From contig NZ_CP041185.1 of assembly GCF_006517255.1 (NCBI RefSeq), positions 4,154,001 through 4,218,000 of the forward strand: 64,000 bases of DNA. The letters are read 5' to 3'. This DNA comes from Janthinobacterium tructae. Its GTDB lineage: Bacteria > Pseudomonadota > Gammaproteobacteria > Burkholderiales > Burkholderiaceae_D. Position numbers and translations under genes: made by a program. The notes beneath the pieces were generated by a model, which had not been told where the DNA came from, searched no databases, and saw nothing but the letters and a program-made list of their open reading frames with translations. Below, piece by piece: positions 27,366-39,040 of this stretch. Each line of letters opens with the position of its first letter. Position 1 is the first letter of the stretch.

Positions 27366-27407
27366 TTGATCCACATCAAAGTTTTTTCGCAGTCAAACAC
27401 TTACTCT
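27366..27407 (+). promoter_or_regulatory. FNR box and -10 element of the ccoNOQPGH promoter
   Basis: TTGAT-CCAC-ATCAA (27366-27379) is a perfect FNR/ANR dyad centred at 27372.5. A TACTCT -10 hexamer at 27402-27407 is centred exactly 32 bp downstream, the class II arrangement. Predicted start of transcription is near 27414, giving a ~34-nt leader to the ccoN GTG codon. This is the same geometry as at 17110-17151, upstream of aer. Confidence 0.9.
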
Positions 27408-27447
27408 CTGGCCACCATCATAAATAGTAATTCCAGGGAGAGTCTTT

Positions 27448-28875
27448 GTGGATCAATCGCTGAACTATAACTACAAGATCGTGAAGCAATTCGCGGTCGC
27501 TACTGTGGTATGGGGCATCATCGGCATGCTGGTTGGCGTTATCATCGCCGCTCAGTTGGCCTGGCCTGCCCTGAACCTCGACATACCATGGCTGACATAC
27601 GGACGCTTGCGTCCGCTGCACACGAATGCGGTAATTTTCGCCTTCGGCATCTGCGGCCTGTTCGCCACCTCGTACTACGTTGTACAACGCACCTGCCAGG
27701 TGCGCCTGTTTTCCGACAAACTGGCCGCCTTCACCTTCTGGGGCTGGCAAGCAGTGATCCTGTGCGCCGTCGTCACCCTGCCCATGGGCCTGACGCGCGG
27801 CAAGGAATACGCCGAACTGGAATGGCCTATCTCCATCCTCATCGCCGTCGTCTGGATCGCCTACGCCATCGTGTTCTTCGGCACACTGATCAAGCGCAAG
27901 GTCAAGCATATCTACGTGGCCAACTGGTTCTTCGGCGCCTACATCCTGGCCGTGACGATTTTGCACGTGGTCAATGGCGCCGTCATGCCAGCCTCGTTCA
28001 CCAAGTCGTATTCCGCCTATGCGGGCGTACAGGACGCCATGATCCAGTGGTGGTACGGCCATAACGCGGTGGGTTTCATCCTGACCGCCGGCTACCTGGG
28101 CATGGTCTACTACTTCATCCCGAAACAGGCCGAGCGCCCCGTGTACTCGTACCGCCTGTCCATCGTCCACTTCTGGGCGCTGATCTTCACCTACATGTGG
28201 GCGGGCCCGCATCACCTGCACTACACGGCATTGCCTGACTGGACACAATCAATCGGTATGGTCTTCTCGCTGGTCCTGCTGGCACCAAGCTGGGGCGGCA
28301 TGATCAACGGCATCATGACCCTGTCGGGCGCCTGGCACAAGCTGCGCACCGATCCGATCCTGAAATTCATGATCGTCTCGCTGTCGTTCTACGGTATCGC
28401 CACCTTCGAAGGTCCGATGATGTCGATCAAGACCATCAACTCGCTGTCGCACTACACCGACTGGACCGTTGCCCACGTGCATGCGGGCGCTCTGGGCTGG
28501 GTGGGCTTCATCACCATGGGTTCGATCTACTATCTGCTGCCACGCCTGGCGGGCCGCACGCAGATGCACAGCACGCGTCTGGTCGACGTGCACTTCTGGG
28601 TGGCCACCATCGGCATCGTGCTGTACATCGCCGCAATGTGGATCGCCGGCGTGATGCAGGGCCTGATGTGGCGTGCGGTCAATCCGGACGGCACCCTGAC
28701 CTACACCTTTGTCGAGAGCGTGAAAGCAACATATCCGTACTACGTGGTGCGCGTGGCCGGTGGCCTGCTGTACCTGTCGGGTATGTGCATCATGGGCTAC
28801 AACACCTGGATGACCTTGCGCGGCAGCAAACTCCCCGTCGCCCGCATTCCGGAACTGAACGCGGCGCACGCCTGA
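27448..28875 (+). CDS. ccoN: cbb3-type cytochrome c oxidase subunit I
   Basis: The catalytic subunit of the high-affinity cbb3 oxidase: reduces oxygen to water at the heme b3/CuB centre and pumps protons. A 475-aa, 12-helix protein. Conserved His ligands are visible in [28 protein letters not shown] (CuB His with the cross-linked Tyr region), AGPHHLHYT and [11 protein letters not shown]. Starts with GTG at 27448, preceded by AGGGAG. First gene of ccoNOQPGH under an FNR-type promoter. Confidence 0.97.
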   Translation: MDQSLNYNYKIVKQFAVATVVWGIIGMLVGVIIAAQLAWPALNLDIPWLTYGRLRPLHTNAVIFAFGICGLFATSYYVVQRTCQVRLFSDKLAAFTFWGWQAVILCAVVTLPMGLTRGKEYAELEWPISILIAVVWIAYAIVFFGTLIKRKVKHIYVANWFFGAYILAVTILHVVNGAVMPASFTKSYSAYAGVQDAMIQWWYGHNAVGFILTAGYLGMVYYFIPKQAERPVYSYRLSIVHFWALIFTYMWAGPHHLHYTALPDWTQSIGMVFSLVLLAPSWGGMINGIMTLSGAWHKLRTDPILKFMIVSLSFYGIATFEGPMMSIKTINSLSHYTDWTVAHVHAGALGWVGFITMGSIYYLLPRLAGRTQMHSTRLVDVHFWVATIGIVLYIAAMWIAGVMQGLMWRAVNPDGTLTYTFVESVKATYPYYVVRVAGGLLYLSGMCIMGYNTWMTLRGSKLPVARIPELNAAHA

Positions 28876-28890
28876 TAGGAGCAAAAGCAA

Positions 28891-29505
28891 ATGAAATTTT
28901 CACATGCATGGATTGAGAGAAACCCCTGGCTGCTGATCGCCCTGGTCACGGTAGTGATCAGCATCGGCGGCGCCGTCGAGATCATTCCCCTGTTCTTCCA
29001 GAAGAGCACGACGGAACCGGTCGCCGGCCTGAAGCCGTATTCGCCGCTGCGCCTGGCGGGCCGCGACATTTACGTGCGCGAAGGCTGCTACAACTGCCAC
29101 TCGCAGATGGTACGTCCGCTGCGCGCGGAAACGGAACGCTATGGCCACTATTCGGTCGCTGGCGAGTTCGTGTATGACCGTCCGTTCCAGTGGGGTTCCA
29201 AGCGCACGGGGCCGGATCTGGCCCGCGTGGGCGCCCGCTACAGCGATGAATGGCACCGCACGCACTTGAACAACCCGCGCGACGTGGTGCCCGAGTCGAA
29301 CATGCCGGCCTACCCATGGCTGGCGAAGACCAAGCTGGTGCCTGACGACATCATGCCGAAGATGCGCGCCCTGCAACGCCTGGGCCAGCCGTACAGCGAT
29401 GCGGAAATCACCGCCGGCCCGGCGCAGCTGCAGGACAAGACGGAAGAAGACGCCCTGGTCGCCTATCTGCAAGGCCTCGGTACATTAATCAAAACAAGGA
29501 ATTAG
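28891..29505 (+). CDS. ccoO: cbb3 oxidase monoheme cytochrome c subunit II
   Basis: A 204-aa membrane-anchored cytochrome c that passes electrons to CcoN. One N-terminal anchor (about 14-36), heme motif C66-Y-N-C69-H70 in [14 protein letters not shown], and the axial Met region [13 protein letters not shown]. The segment [28 protein letters not shown] is the CcoO signature. Lies 15 bp after ccoN. Confidence 0.96.
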   Translation: MKFSHAWIERNPWLLIALVTVVISIGGAVEIIPLFFQKSTTEPVAGLKPYSPLRLAGRDIYVREGCYNCHSQMVRPLRAETERYGHYSVAGEFVYDRPFQWGSKRTGPDLARVGARYSDEWHRTHLNNPRDVVPESNMPAYPWLAKTKLVPDDIMPKMRALQRLGQPYSDAEITAGPAQLQDKTEEDALVAYLQGLGTLIKTRN

Positions 29506-29506
29506 C

Positions 29507-29707
29507 ATGGCAATCGAGAACCTGTTTGACAGCGCCAGCAGCGTCATGACGGTGGTTTCCTTTACGACGTTCGTAGGCATCCTGTGGTGGACGTTCAGCC
29601 GCAGCAATAGCGACTTCGACGCGGCGGCACGCCTGCCGTTCGACGACGAGGCGCTCGACTACGCGGCCGATGCCGCACCGGCACAAGGGGAGCGCAACCA
29701 TGGCTGA
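29507..29707 (+). CDS. ccoQ: cbb3 oxidase small subunit IV (CcoQ/FixQ)
   Basis: A 66-aa single-helix membrane protein with the CcoQ pattern: a hydrophobic stretch (VMTVVSFTTFVGILWWTFS) followed by FDAAARLPFDDE. CcoQ stabilises the assembled oxidase. It starts one base after the ccoO stop codon, and its 3' end overlaps the ccoP start. Confidence 0.93.
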   Translation: MAIENLFDSASSVMTVVSFTTFVGILWWTFSRSNSDFDAAARLPFDDEALDYAADAAPAQGERNHG

Positions 29708-30620
29708 CTTTACCAATGGCTTCTGGAATATCTACATCGTCGTACTGTCCCTGCTGGGCATCATCGGCTGCGGCGTGCTGCTGTACTCGCAGTCGAAAAT
29801 CAAAGTGGTCGAAGGCGCGCCTGCCGACGGCACCACGGGCCACGTCTGGGACGAGGACTTGAAGGAACTCAATACGCCGATGCCGCGCTGGTGGATGTGG
29901 TTGTTCTACATCACCATCGTCTTCGCCCTGGCGTATCTGTTCCTGTACCCGGGCCTGGGCAATTATGCCGGCAGCCTGGGCTGGAAATCGACGGGCCAGT
30001 ATGAGGAAGAGCTGAAGAAGGCGGAAGCCGACTACGGTCCCCTGTTCAACAAGTACCTGAGCCAGGACTTGAAGACGGTGGCCGCCGATCCGCAGGCGCA
30101 TGCCATCGGCCAGCGTTTGTTCCTGACCTACTGCGCGCAATGCCACGGTTCGGATGCACGCGGCAACAAGGGTTTCCCCAACCTGACCGACAAGGACTGG
30201 CTGTATGGCGGTGAACCCGACATCATCAAGACCACCATCATGCATGGCCGCAATGGGCAGATGCCACCGATGGGCGCCGCCCTGGGCTCCGAAAAGGATG
30301 TCGAGAACGTGGCCCATTATGTGCTGAGCCTGTCCGGTTCCACCTCGGACCCCGTCAAATCCGTGCTGGGCAAAGCCAAGTTCGGTGCCTGCATGGCCTG
30401 TCATGGCGCCGATGCGAAGGGCAATCAGATGCTCGGTTCGCCTAACCTGACGGACAAGATCTGGCTGTACGGCGGCAGTGCCGATACCATCATGGAAACC
30501 GTACGCAAGGGACGCAACAACACCATGCCGGCCTTCAGCGATTTCCTCGGCGAGTCCAAGGTCCACGTGCTGTCGGCCTATGTCTGGAGCCTGTCGAATC
30601 CCCAGACGTCCGTGAAATGA
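29700..30620 (+). CDS. ccoP: cbb3 oxidase diheme cytochrome c subunit III
   Basis: A 306-aa diheme cytochrome c. Two N-terminal helices (about 9-28 and 59-80), then two cytochrome c domains with C145-AQ-C148-H149 and C231-MA-C234-H235; axial Met residues lie in NGQMPPMG and NNTMPAFSD. The pattern DELKELNTPMPRWW (here with Asp-Leu-Lys) is typical of CcoP. The ATG at 29700 overlaps the ccoQ stop (ATGGCTGA) and follows AAGGGGAG. Confidence 0.96.
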   Translation: MADFTNGFWNIYIVVLSLLGIIGCGVLLYSQSKIKVVEGAPADGTTGHVWDEDLKELNTPMPRWWMWLFYITIVFALAYLFLYPGLGNYAGSLGWKSTGQYEEELKKAEADYGPLFNKYLSQDLKTVAADPQAHAIGQRLFLTYCAQCHGSDARGNKGFPNLTDKDWLYGGEPDIIKTTIMHGRNGQMPPMGAALGSEKDVENVAHYVLSLSGSTSDPVKSVLGKAKFGACMACHGADAKGNQMLGSPNLTDKIWLYGGSADTIMETVRKGRNNTMPAFSDFLGESKVHVLSAYVWSLSNPQTSVK

Positions 30621-30624
30621 TGTA

Positions 30625-32007
<1,383 letters not shown>

Positions 32008-32109
32008 CAAGGAAAGGCGGACGGGGACCGGGTGCCCTCGCCGCCGCCATGAAGTTGCAGGAAGGCCAGTCCCCGCATGGGGATTGGCCGATTAAACAGG
32101 AGAAATATC

Positions 32110-32634
32110 ATGTCCGACAGTCTCAAGCTGCAAGCCCCCGTTGCCCCGTGGTACAAGCATCGCTGGCCATGGCTGCTGATGATCGGTCCCGGCCTGTCCG
32201 TGGTCGTCGGCAGCTGCATGGCGTATATCGCGTTTACGCAGCCCGATGCCTTGGTGGTGGGTGATTATTACAAGCAGGGCAAGGCGATCAACCAGGACTT
32301 GCGGCGCGATACGATCGCCAGCGACCTGGCGATGGATACCAGCCTGTCCTATGATGTGGCGTCAGCGCGCCTGAGTGGTTCAGTGCACAGCTTCGGCAAG
32401 GCTTACCAGGGTCCGTTGCAGCTGCATCTGGCGCATGCGACCCTGCCGGAAAAGGATATCAAGCTGCTGGTGCAGCCCGATGCGGCCGGCAATTTCTCCG
32501 TGGCGCTGCCGATGCTCGAGCGCAGCCGCTGGCAAGTACTGGTGGAAAACGACAAACGCGAGTGGCGCCTGTCCGGCATCTGGACCTGGCCGCTGCAGCG
32601 CAGCATCGCGCTGCATGCCGATGAAGAGCTGTAA
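32110..32634 (+). CDS. ccoH: cbb3 assembly protein CcoH (FixH family)
   Basis: A 174-aa membrane protein with one N-terminal helix (WPWLLMIGPGLSVVVGSCMAYIAF, given in part) and the FixH sequence DYYKQGKAINQDL (about 55-67). The soluble domain lies outside the membrane. CcoH is needed for stability of the cbb3 complex. The start at 32110 follows AGGAGAAAT. It ends 4 bp before the convergent fnr stop. Confidence 0.9.
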   Translation: MSDSLKLQAPVAPWYKHRWPWLLMIGPGLSVVVGSCMAYIAFTQPDALVVGDYYKQGKAINQDLRRDTIASDLAMDTSLSYDVASARLSGSVHSFGKAYQGPLQLHLAHATLPEKDIKLLVQPDAAGNFSVALPMLERSRWQVLVENDKREWRLSGIWTWPLQRSIALHADEEL

Positions 32635-32637
32635 GCC

Positions 32638-33396
32638 TTATTTGCAGACGTCCGTGCCGGCCGTGATAGCTTTTAACTTGGCCGGCTGCAAGATCTCGAT
32701 CTCGCGGTTGGAGACGCGCAGCCAGCCTTCCTTCTTGAATTTCGACAATAAACGGCTGACGCTCTCGATGGTCAGCCCCAGGTAATTGCCGATTTCCTCG
32801 CGCGACATGCGCAGCTGAAATTTGCTGGCCGAATAGCCACGCGCTTCATAGCGCGAGGCCAGGTTGACGATAAAGGCGGCAAAACGCTGGGTCGCCTGCA
32901 TATTGCCCAGCAACAGCATGACGCTTTGCTCGCGCGTGATTTCCTGGCTCATCATGCGATGGAAATGGCGCAGCAGGGTCGGCATATTGCCCAGCAATTG
33001 TTCCAGGCTGGAAAAAGGAATTTCACACACTTCGCTGTCTTCCAGCGCCACCGCATTACAGTGGTGGCGGTCGGCGCTGATGGCGTCCATGCCCAGCAGT
33101 TCGCCAGCCATCTGGAAACCCGTCACCTGCTCTTCACCGCCCGGATTGATCTGGTACGTCTTGAAGTGCCCCAGGCGGATCGCGTACAGATTCTGGAACG
33201 AGTCGCCGATGCGGAACAGCGAGGCACCGCGCACGATCTTGCGGCGGCGGCCGATGATCTGGTCCAGCCTGTCCATGTCGCCCACATCGAGGCCCATCGG
33301 CAGGCACAATTGATGCATGCTGCAGGTCGAGCATCGCGCACGCAACGCTTCCACGGTCACTGTGGGCATGGTGGGAGTGAGTAGCGCTTCAGTCAT
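32638..33396 (-). CDS. fnr: FNR-type oxygen-responsive transcription regulator
   Basis: A 252-aa CRP/FNR regulator with the 4Fe-4S sensor cysteines C22, C25, C31 (CSTCSMHQLC) and C124 (SEVCEIPF), a cyclic-nucleotide-binding-like fold, and an HTH with MSREEIGNYLGLTIESVSRLLSKF, whose E-S-V-S-R recognition helix reads TTGAT-N4-ATCAA boxes. Both perfect FNR boxes in the window (17110, 27366) are its likely targets, joining oxygen sensing, the cbb3 oxidase, heme synthesis and aerotaxis. The start at 33396 gives the usual N-terminus. I see no FNR box in its own upstream region (33397-33635). Confidence 0.95.
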   Translation of the reverse strand: MTEALLTPTMPTVTVEALRARCSTCSMHQLCLPMGLDVGDMDRLDQIIGRRRKIVRGASLFRIGDSFQNLYAIRLGHFKTYQINPGGEEQVTGFQMAGELLGMDAISADRHHCNAVALEDSEVCEIPFSSLEQLLGNMPTLLRHFHRMMSQEITREQSVMLLLGNMQATQRFAAFIVNLASRYEARGYSASKFQLRMSREEIGNYLGLTIESVSRLLSKFKKEGWLRVSNREIEILQPAKLKAITAGTDVCK

Positions 33397-33635
33397 GTCG
33401 GTACCTTTTAGAAAATGCAATAACGAGTTTACTGCATACAGGGTTGCCGTGTGCCAATTTCACCGCATTTCCGCTGAATAAACGACGTTCTGACTTTAAT
33501 TATATGGCAACATCGTTAAAAGCCCATGTGGGAAAGGCAATTTGCGCGGCGCCGCTTGCCAAGTTGATGTATTGATAGGAAAATTCCCGACAGCATTAGC
33601 TGCCGCCTGTACCACCCGGTACTGAAAAGGAAATC

Positions 33636-36600
33636 ATGAAGCCTCTCGGCATCAAAGCAAAAGTCGCGCTGGTCACCAGCCTGACCTCGGTCGCCATGAT
33701 CGCGCTGGTCACCATGATACAGGTGCAGCACATGCGCGCCGACTTCACCCGAGTACTGCTGAGCCAGCAATCTGCCCTGATCACCCGCACCGCTGCCGAG
33801 CTCGACGACAAGCTGGGCATGCTGCTGCAGATCGTCACCCTGACGGCCAGGCAGCAGCCGCCGGAACTGATCGCCCGGCCCGCCCAGTTGCGCGAATACT
33901 ATGCGCGCCGCTCGATGCTGATACTGTTCGACGACGTGCTGGTGCTCGATGCGCAAGGCGCCATCGTGGCCGACATGCCGGAAGTGGCGGGGCGCGCCGG
34001 CATCAACGTCGCCGAGCGCGAGTATTTCCAGACCGTCCTGCGCACGCGCCAGCCCATGATCACCGAACCGATGCTGGGCAAGTCGAGCGGCATGCCCATC
34101 GTGCAGATGGTGGCGCCCGTGCTCACCGCCGATGGCCAGGTGGCCGGCGTGGTGATCGGTGTGCTGCGCCTGTACAAGGATAACCTGCTGGGACGCCTGC
34201 GTTCGGAAAAGATCGGCAAGAGCGGCTATTACTTCGTCCTCACGCGCGGCGCCGTGCCACGCTACGTGCTGCACCCCGAGACCAGCCGCTTGCTGCAGCC
34301 GCGCCAGCCGAACGCCAACCTGACCACCACGCAATTGCTGAAGCAAGATGGCGAAGGCAGCATGGTCAGCACCAACAGCCGCGGCATCACGGCCGTCAAC
34401 AGCTTCAAACGCCTGAAATCGGTGAACTGGCTGCTGGCCGCCTCGCTGCCTCTCGACGATGCATTCGAACCGTTCGATGGCGTGCTGTACCGGCTGGTGC
34501 TGTGGAGCGTCCTCGCTTCGCTGCTGGCCGCGTTTATTCTGGGCTGGGTCACCGTGCGCCTGCTATCGCCGCTGGTGCGCCTGCGCGACACGCTGCAAGC
34601 CATGCGCACCAGCGGCAGCCGTTTCACGCCCGTGCCGGTGCGGCAGCGCGACGAGATCGGCGAACTGACGGAAGCGTTCAACGGCCTGATGAGCGAACGC
34701 GACCGCCTGCAGCAGGAACTCGAAGCGCGCGCGGCGGAGCTGGAGCAGGAGCGCGACCGGGCCGAGGCGGCCAACCGCGCGAAGAGCGATTTCGTGGCCA
34801 ACATGAGCCATGAAATCCGCACGCCCCTCAACGCCGTGCTGGGCATGGTGTATTTGCTGGGCAATACCAGACTCGATACGGAACAGCGCAAGTATCTGAC
34901 CATGGTGCGCGTGGCGGGCCAGTCGCTGCTGGGCATCCTCAACGACGTGCTCGACTATTCGAAGATCGAGGCGCGCCGCATGGAATTGTCGCCCGTCGAA
35001 TTCGACCTCGACGAGGTGATGAACACGCTGGCCACGACGATGACCATGAATGCGGGTGAAAAAGAGCTGGAACTGGCCATCGCCGTCGAGCCCGACGTGC
35101 CGCGGCGCCTGATGGGCGACGCCCAGCGCCTGCAGCAGATCCTCGTCAACCTGGCCGGCAACGCCATCAAATTTACCGAGAGCGGCGAAGTGGTGGTGGC
35201 CGTCAGCCTGGCCGAAAGCCAACAAGACCGCGCCTGGCTGCGCTTCGAAGTGCGCGACACGGGCATCGGCATGACGGAACTGCAGCAACAGCAACTGTTT
35301 GCCGCCTTTTCACAGGGCGACCAGAGCATCACGCGGCGCTTCGGCGGCACGGGCCTGGGCCTGGCCATCAGCAAGCAGCTGATCCACATGATGGGCGGTG
35401 ATATCGCCGTGGCCAGCAGCGAAGGCAAGGGTAGCCGCTTCTGGTTCAGCGTGCCGTTTGAGATGCTGGCGCAGCCGCCCGAAACGCGGCGCACGCCGGC
35501 CCTGGGCCAGCTGCGCCTGCTGGTGGCCGACGATAACCGCACCACGCGCGAACTGATCGTCAAGCTGATCGAGGCCTGGGGCTGGCTGGCCGACGAAGTG
35601 GACTCCGGCTTTGCCGCCATCGAACTGTACCGCGAACGCCTGGCGCAGCAACAACCGTACGACGTGGTGCTGGCCGACTGGCACATGCCCGTCATGGACG
35701 GCCTAGCCACGGCCAAGGCCATCCGCCAGGCGGCCAGCGGCCAGCGCCAGCCCATCGTGGTGATGGTCAACGCCTTCGCGCGCAACCACCTGGAAGAAAT
35801 CTCCAGCGCGGCCGAGGCCGATGTCGTGCTGATGAAGCCGATCACGGGTTCGAGCCTGTTCGATGCCCTGCACCAGGCGCTGATCGCCAAGAACGACGGC
35901 GGTGAACAGCGCATCTTGCACCAGCCACTGGGCACGGAACTGGCAGGCGTGCATTTCCTGCTGGTGGAAGACAATCATTTGAACCAGGCCGTGGCGCGCG
36001 GCATCCTCGAGCACATGGGCGCCACCCTGGACGTGGTGGGCGACGGTTTGCAAGCGGTGGAGCGGCTGCGCACGGAAGCGCTGCGCTACGATATCGTGCT
36101 GATGGACATGCAAATGCCCGTCATGGACGGCTTCAGCGCCACCCATATCATCCGCACGGAACTGCGCTTGAACTTGCCCGTGATCGCCATGACGGCCGGC
36201 GTGCTGGCGTCCGAGCGCGAGCGCTGCATGACGGCCGGCATCAGCGATTTCATCGCCAAGCCCGTGGTGGTGGAAGAGATGATGGCAGTCATCCTGCGCC
36301 ACCTGCCGAAGCGCCCGCCCGTGCAGACGGCCGAGCCGGCGCCCGTCGCCGACGAGGAAGTGTTTTCCATGGCGCCGCTGATGCGCGTGATGGGCCGCGA
36401 TGCGAAAGGGCGCGGCGTGCTGCGGCGCATGGTGGAAGACGCGCTGAACAAGGGCATGACGCCCGTGCGCGACGCCGAAACCGCGTTGCAAACGGGGCGC
36501 CACAGCGACGTGGCGCGCATCCTGCACGGCGTGCGCGGCTCCGTCGGCACCCTGGGCACGAAACGCCTGATCCGCGCCGCGTTTGCCACCGAGGAAGCCA

Positions 36601-36710
36601 TCGACGCGGGCCGCCTGGACGAGGTGCCAAGCCTGCTGGCGCAGACGGCGCAGGAACTCGAGCAGGCGCTGGCGGCGGCGGCGAATTGGTTGTCGAGGCT
36701 GAAAGATTAA
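33636..36710 (+). CDS. hybrid sensor histidine kinase (Cache-HAMP-HisKA-HATPase-REC-REC-HPt)
   Basis: A 1024-aa membrane sensor: N-terminal helix (about 8-28), periplasmic double-Cache-like domain (about 40-275), second helix (about 288-310), HAMP, a short coiled coil, HisKA with [13 protein letters not shown] (His about 392), HATPase ([25 protein letters not shown]), REC1 (Asp about 681 in [10 protein letters not shown]), REC2 (Asp about 824 in [10 protein letters not shown]) and an HPt domain (His about 964 in LHGVRGS). All phosphorelay residues look intact. No output regulator is adjacent, so the final partner is unknown. It has its own promoter region, shared with the divergent fnr. Confidence 0.92.
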   Translation: MKPLGIKAKVALVTSLTSVAMIALVTMIQVQHMRADFTRVLLSQQSALITRTAAELDDKLGMLLQIVTLTARQQPPELIARPAQLREYYARRSMLILFDDVLVLDAQGAIVADMPEVAGRAGINVAEREYFQTVLRTRQPMITEPMLGKSSGMPIVQMVAPVLTADGQVAGVVIGVLRLYKDNLLGRLRSEKIGKSGYYFVLTRGAVPRYVLHPETSRLLQPRQPNANLTTTQLLKQDGEGSMVSTNSRGITAVNSFKRLKSVNWLLAASLPLDDAFEPFDGVLYRLVLWSVLASLLAAFILGWVTVRLLSPLVRLRDTLQAMRTSGSRFTPVPVRQRDEIGELTEAFNGLMSERDRLQQELEARAAELEQERDRAEAANRAKSDFVANMSHEIRTPLNAVLGMVYLLGNTRLDTEQRKYLTMVRVAGQSLLGILNDVLDYSKIEARRMELSPVEFDLDEVMNTLATTMTMNAGEKELELAIAVEPDVPRRLMGDAQRLQQILVNLAGNAIKFTESGEVVVAVSLAESQQDRAWLRFEVRDTGIGMTELQQQQLFAAFSQGDQSITRRFGGTGLGLAISKQLIHMMGGDIAVASSEGKGSRFWFSVPFEMLAQPPETRRTPALGQLRLLVADDNRTTRELIVKLIEAWGWLADEVDSGFAAIELYRERLAQQQPYDVVLADWHMPVMDGLATAKAIRQAASGQRQPIVVMVNAFARNHLEEISSAAEADVVLMKPITGSSLFDALHQALIAKNDGGEQRILHQPLGTELAGVHFLLVEDNHLNQAVARGILEHMGATLDVVGDGLQAVERLRTEALRYDIVLMDMQMPVMDGFSATHIIRTELRLNLPVIAMTAGVLASERERCMTAGISDFIAKPVVVEEMMAVILRHLPKRPPVQTAEPAPVADEEVFSMAPLMRVMGRDAKGRGVLRRMVEDALNKGMTPVRDAETALQTGRHSDVARILHGVRGSVGTLGTKRLIRAAFATEEAIDAGRLDEVPSLLAQTAQELEQALAAAANWLSRLKD

Positions 36711-36714
36711 AAGA

Positions 36715-36820
36715 GTAGGTCGGATTAGCGGGGGCCGCCGAGGTGCGGCACGCCGCGTAATCCGACAACATTGTTGGCGGATCATGTCGGATTACGCGCT
36801 TGCGCGCTAATCCGACCTAC
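36715..36820. repeat. paired GTAGGTCGGATTAGC palindromic repeats (REP-like)
   Basis: Two inverted units back to back between convergent genes: unit one 36715-36766 (GTAGGTCGGATTAGCG ... CGTAATCCGAC) and unit two 36785-36820 (TGTCGGATTACGCGC ... GCTAATCCGACCTAC). The outer ends form a perfect 16-bp inverted repeat (36715-36730 with 36805-36820). A third, related unit is at 50951-50989. Confidence 0.85.
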
Positions 36821-36825
36821 GCAAT

Positions 36826-37650
36826 TTACGCCGGCACGCCCAGAATCACGCTGGACGCTTTAAAAATTGCCGTCACGCTGCTGCCGATGGCGATGCCCAG
36901 GTCGGTGCTGCTCTGGTTGGTGATGATGGCGGCAATCGTGCCGCCGCGCGGCAAGTCCAGCACCACTTCCGTGTTGACGGCGCCCGTCTGCACGCGCGTC
37001 ACAAGCCCGGCCAATTGGTTGCGCGCCGAAAAGCGCGCCCCTGCGCTGTCCGCCACGAGGATGATCGACGACGCCTTGATCAGCGCAAACGCTTCCGCGC
37101 CCGGCACCAGGCCCAGGCTTGCGCTGCTGCCCTGCGTGACGATGGCAACGATGTGCTGGCCGCCTGGCAATGCCAGGGTCACTTCATCGTTGACGGCACC
37201 TTGTTTCAGTTCGGCCACCTTGCCCAGGAATTGATTGCGTGCCGTGGTTTTCATGGCCATTCTCCGTATGAGTAAAAGATCGTCGGCGATGCCTTCGGCC
37301 TGGCTGCCCAATTGGCGCAGGTAGCGGGCATGCTCGCGCTCGATGATGCGGAAATTGTCGACCAGCTGGCGTCCCCGTTGCGTCAGCCGCGTGCCGCCGC
37401 CGCCCTTGCCGCCCGTCAAGCGCTCAACCAGCGGCTCGCCAGCCAGGTTGTTCATCGCGTCGATGGCGTCCCAGGCCGCCTTGTAGCTCATCTTCACAAG
37501 CTTGGCCGCCTGCGTGATGGAGCCGCATTCGGCGATGGCGCCCAGCAATTCCACCCTGCCGGCACCACCCAGGTTTTCTCCGCCCACCGTCATCCATACC
37601 GAGCCTTGCAGGCCGATTTCCGCTGCCGCCGATTTATCCAATCCGTTCAC
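36826..37650 (-). CDS. modE: molybdate-dependent regulator ModE
   Basis: A 274-aa regulator that represses molybdate transport when molybdate is bound. N-terminal winged helix with ITQAAKLVKMSYKAAWDAIDAMN and ERLTGGKGGGGTRLT, the ModE signature; then two molybdate-binding (Mop/TOBE) repeats, starting at TTARNQFLGKVAELKQGAVN and FSARNQLAGLVTRVQTGAVN. The start is a GTG at 37650 inside the 3' end of modC (17-bp overlap); it gives the normal N-terminus. The matching operator lies upstream of modA at 39832-39855. Confidence 0.9.
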   Translation of the reverse strand: MNGLDKSAAAEIGLQGSVWMTVGGENLGGAGRVELLGAIAECGSITQAAKLVKMSYKAAWDAIDAMNNLAGEPLVERLTGGKGGGGTRLTQRGRQLVDNFRIIEREHARYLRQLGSQAEGIADDLLLIRRMAMKTTARNQFLGKVAELKQGAVNDEVTLALPGGQHIVAIVTQGSSASLGLVPGAEAFALIKASSIILVADSAGARFSARNQLAGLVTRVQTGAVNTEVVLDLPRGGTIAAIITNQSSTDLGIAIGSSVTAIFKASSVILGVPA

Positions 37651-38356
37651 CCAATGCCATGTGTTCTTCCCTGTTATCGATCTGTCCGTCACGCAAGTAC
37701 AGCACATGCTCACCCAGGATGCGCGCATCTTCCGGATCATGGGTGATCAGGATCATGGGCACGTCCAGGCGCTGCTGCCACTGGCTCAGTTCCAGGCGCA
37801 TTTTGACACGCAGGGCCGGATCGAGGGCGGCAAACGGCTCGTCGAGCAGCAGCGCGTTTGGCTCGGCCACGAGTGCCCTCGCCAGCGCCACCCTTTGGCG
37901 CTGGCCACCGGACAACTCGTCGGGATACTGGTGCGCCAATTCCTGCAAGTGGAAGGCGGCTAGCCAATGCTCGACCTTCTGCAATTTTTCGCGCGCGCGC
38001 GGATTGAACCAGCCGCGGCTCAGGCCGAAGCCCACGTTCTGGCGCACCGTCAGGTGCGGGAACAGCGCGTAATCCTGGAACAGGTAAGCGACATTGCGCT
38101 GCTGCGGCGGCAAATTGATGCCGGCGGCCGAATCGAACAAGGTACGGCCATTCAGGCGGATATGGCCGGCGTCCGGTGTAAACAGTCCGGCAATGGCTTT
38201 CAAGGTCATGCTCTTGCCGGCGCCGGAGGGGCCATACATGGCGATGCGCTGGCTGTTCGAGGTGCATTGCACCTGCATGTCGAAGCGGCGTTTGCCGGAG
38301 CGCAAGGTGGCGCGAATGTCGAGGTCGAGTTGCATGGGCATCATCATAGGCCTCAT
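37634..38356 (-). CDS. modC: molybdate ABC transporter ATP-binding protein, short form
   Basis: The ATPase of the molybdate importer. Walker A GPSGAGKS, signature LSGGQRQR, Walker B ALLLDEPFAALDP, and the H-loop in LITHDPEDA. At 240 aa it stops after the nucleotide-binding domain and lacks the ~110-residue C-terminal TOBE/Mop domain that E. coli ModC (about 352 aa) carries for molybdate feedback. The start region MRPMMMPM holds several ATGs; the annotated 38356 overlaps the modB stop by 4 bp, and 38344 or 38335 are equally possible. Confidence 0.9.
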   Translation of the reverse strand: MRPMMMPMQLDLDIRATLRSGKRRFDMQVQCTSNSQRIAMYGPSGAGKSMTLKAIAGLFTPDAGHIRLNGRTLFDSAAGINLPPQQRNVAYLFQDYALFPHLTVRQNVGFGLSRGWFNPRAREKLQKVEHWLAAFHLQELAHQYPDELSGGQRQRVALARALVAEPNALLLDEPFAALDPALRVKMRLELSQWQQRLDVPMILITHDPEDARILGEHVLYLRDGQIDNREEHMALGERIG

Positions 38357-39024
38357 TTGTGCGCGATGCGCCCGGGCGCCAGGCGGCCAGCCGACAGCAG
38401 CACCACGATGCAGACAAAGGAGATAATCACGACCAGCGTATTGGCCACGTCGTCCTGGCCCGCCTGCACGGCTTCATACACGGCCACCGACAGGGTCTGC
38501 GTCTTGCCGGGGATGCTGCCGGCCACCATCAGGGTGGCGCCGAATTCGCCCAGCGCACGCACAAAACCCAGCAGCACGCCAGCGAGGATGCCGCGCCAGG
38601 CCAGCGGCAAAGTCACGCGGAAAAAGATGGCCATTTCCGAGATGCCCAGCACGCGGGCCGCCTGCTCCAGTTGCCCGTCGACGGCCTCGAAGGCGGCGCG
38701 CGCCGGCTTGAAGACGAGGGGAAAAGCCACCACCGTGGAAGCGATGACGGCGCCCTGCCAGGTGAAGATGAGGTTGATGCCGAAGTTGTCCTGCAGCCAG
38801 ATGCCCAGGGTGCCGCGCCGGCCCAGCAACACCAGCAGGTAATAGCCGAGCACGGTGGGCGGCATCACCATCGGCAGGGTCAACAGGGCGTCGAGCAGCT
38901 CACGCCCGGGAAAACGCGTGCGCGCCAGCAGATAGCCCGTGCCGATGCCGAGCAACAGATTGAGCGCCGTGGCCCAGGCCGCTACTTTGAGCGACAGGGC
39001 CAGCGCGGTCCAGGCGATATCCAT
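38353..39024 (-). CDS. modB: molybdate ABC transporter permease
   Basis: A 223-aa inner-membrane permease with five or six helices. Recognised by TLPMVMPPTVLGYYLL (about 50-65) and the EAA loop EQAARVLGISEMAIFFRVTLPLAWRG, which contacts ModC, plus RALGEFGATLMVAGSIPGKT (given in part). The start at 39024 gives the usual N-terminus, 16 bp after the modA stop. Second gene of modABC. Confidence 0.95.
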   Translation of the reverse strand: MDIAWTALALSLKVAAWATALNLLLGIGTGYLLARTRFPGRELLDALLTLPMVMPPTVLGYYLLVLLGRRGTLGIWLQDNFGINLIFTWQGAVIASTVVAFPLVFKPARAAFEAVDGQLEQAARVLGISEMAIFFRVTLPLAWRGILAGVLLGFVRALGEFGATLMVAGSIPGKTQTLSVAVYEAVQAGQDDVANTLVVIISFVCIVVLLSAGRLAPGRIAHK

Positions 39025-39040
39025 GTGCAGTCGTTTTACT

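Noticed and set aside
33397..33635. Searched the fnr upstream region for an FNR box that would show autoregulation.
   Set aside because: No TTGAT-N4-ATCAA or close variant found.
36715..36820. The palindromic repeats as a phage attachment or tRNA-derived site.
   Set aside because: No tRNA sequence or integrase is nearby and the same unit recurs at 50951 between convergent genes, typical of REP elements.
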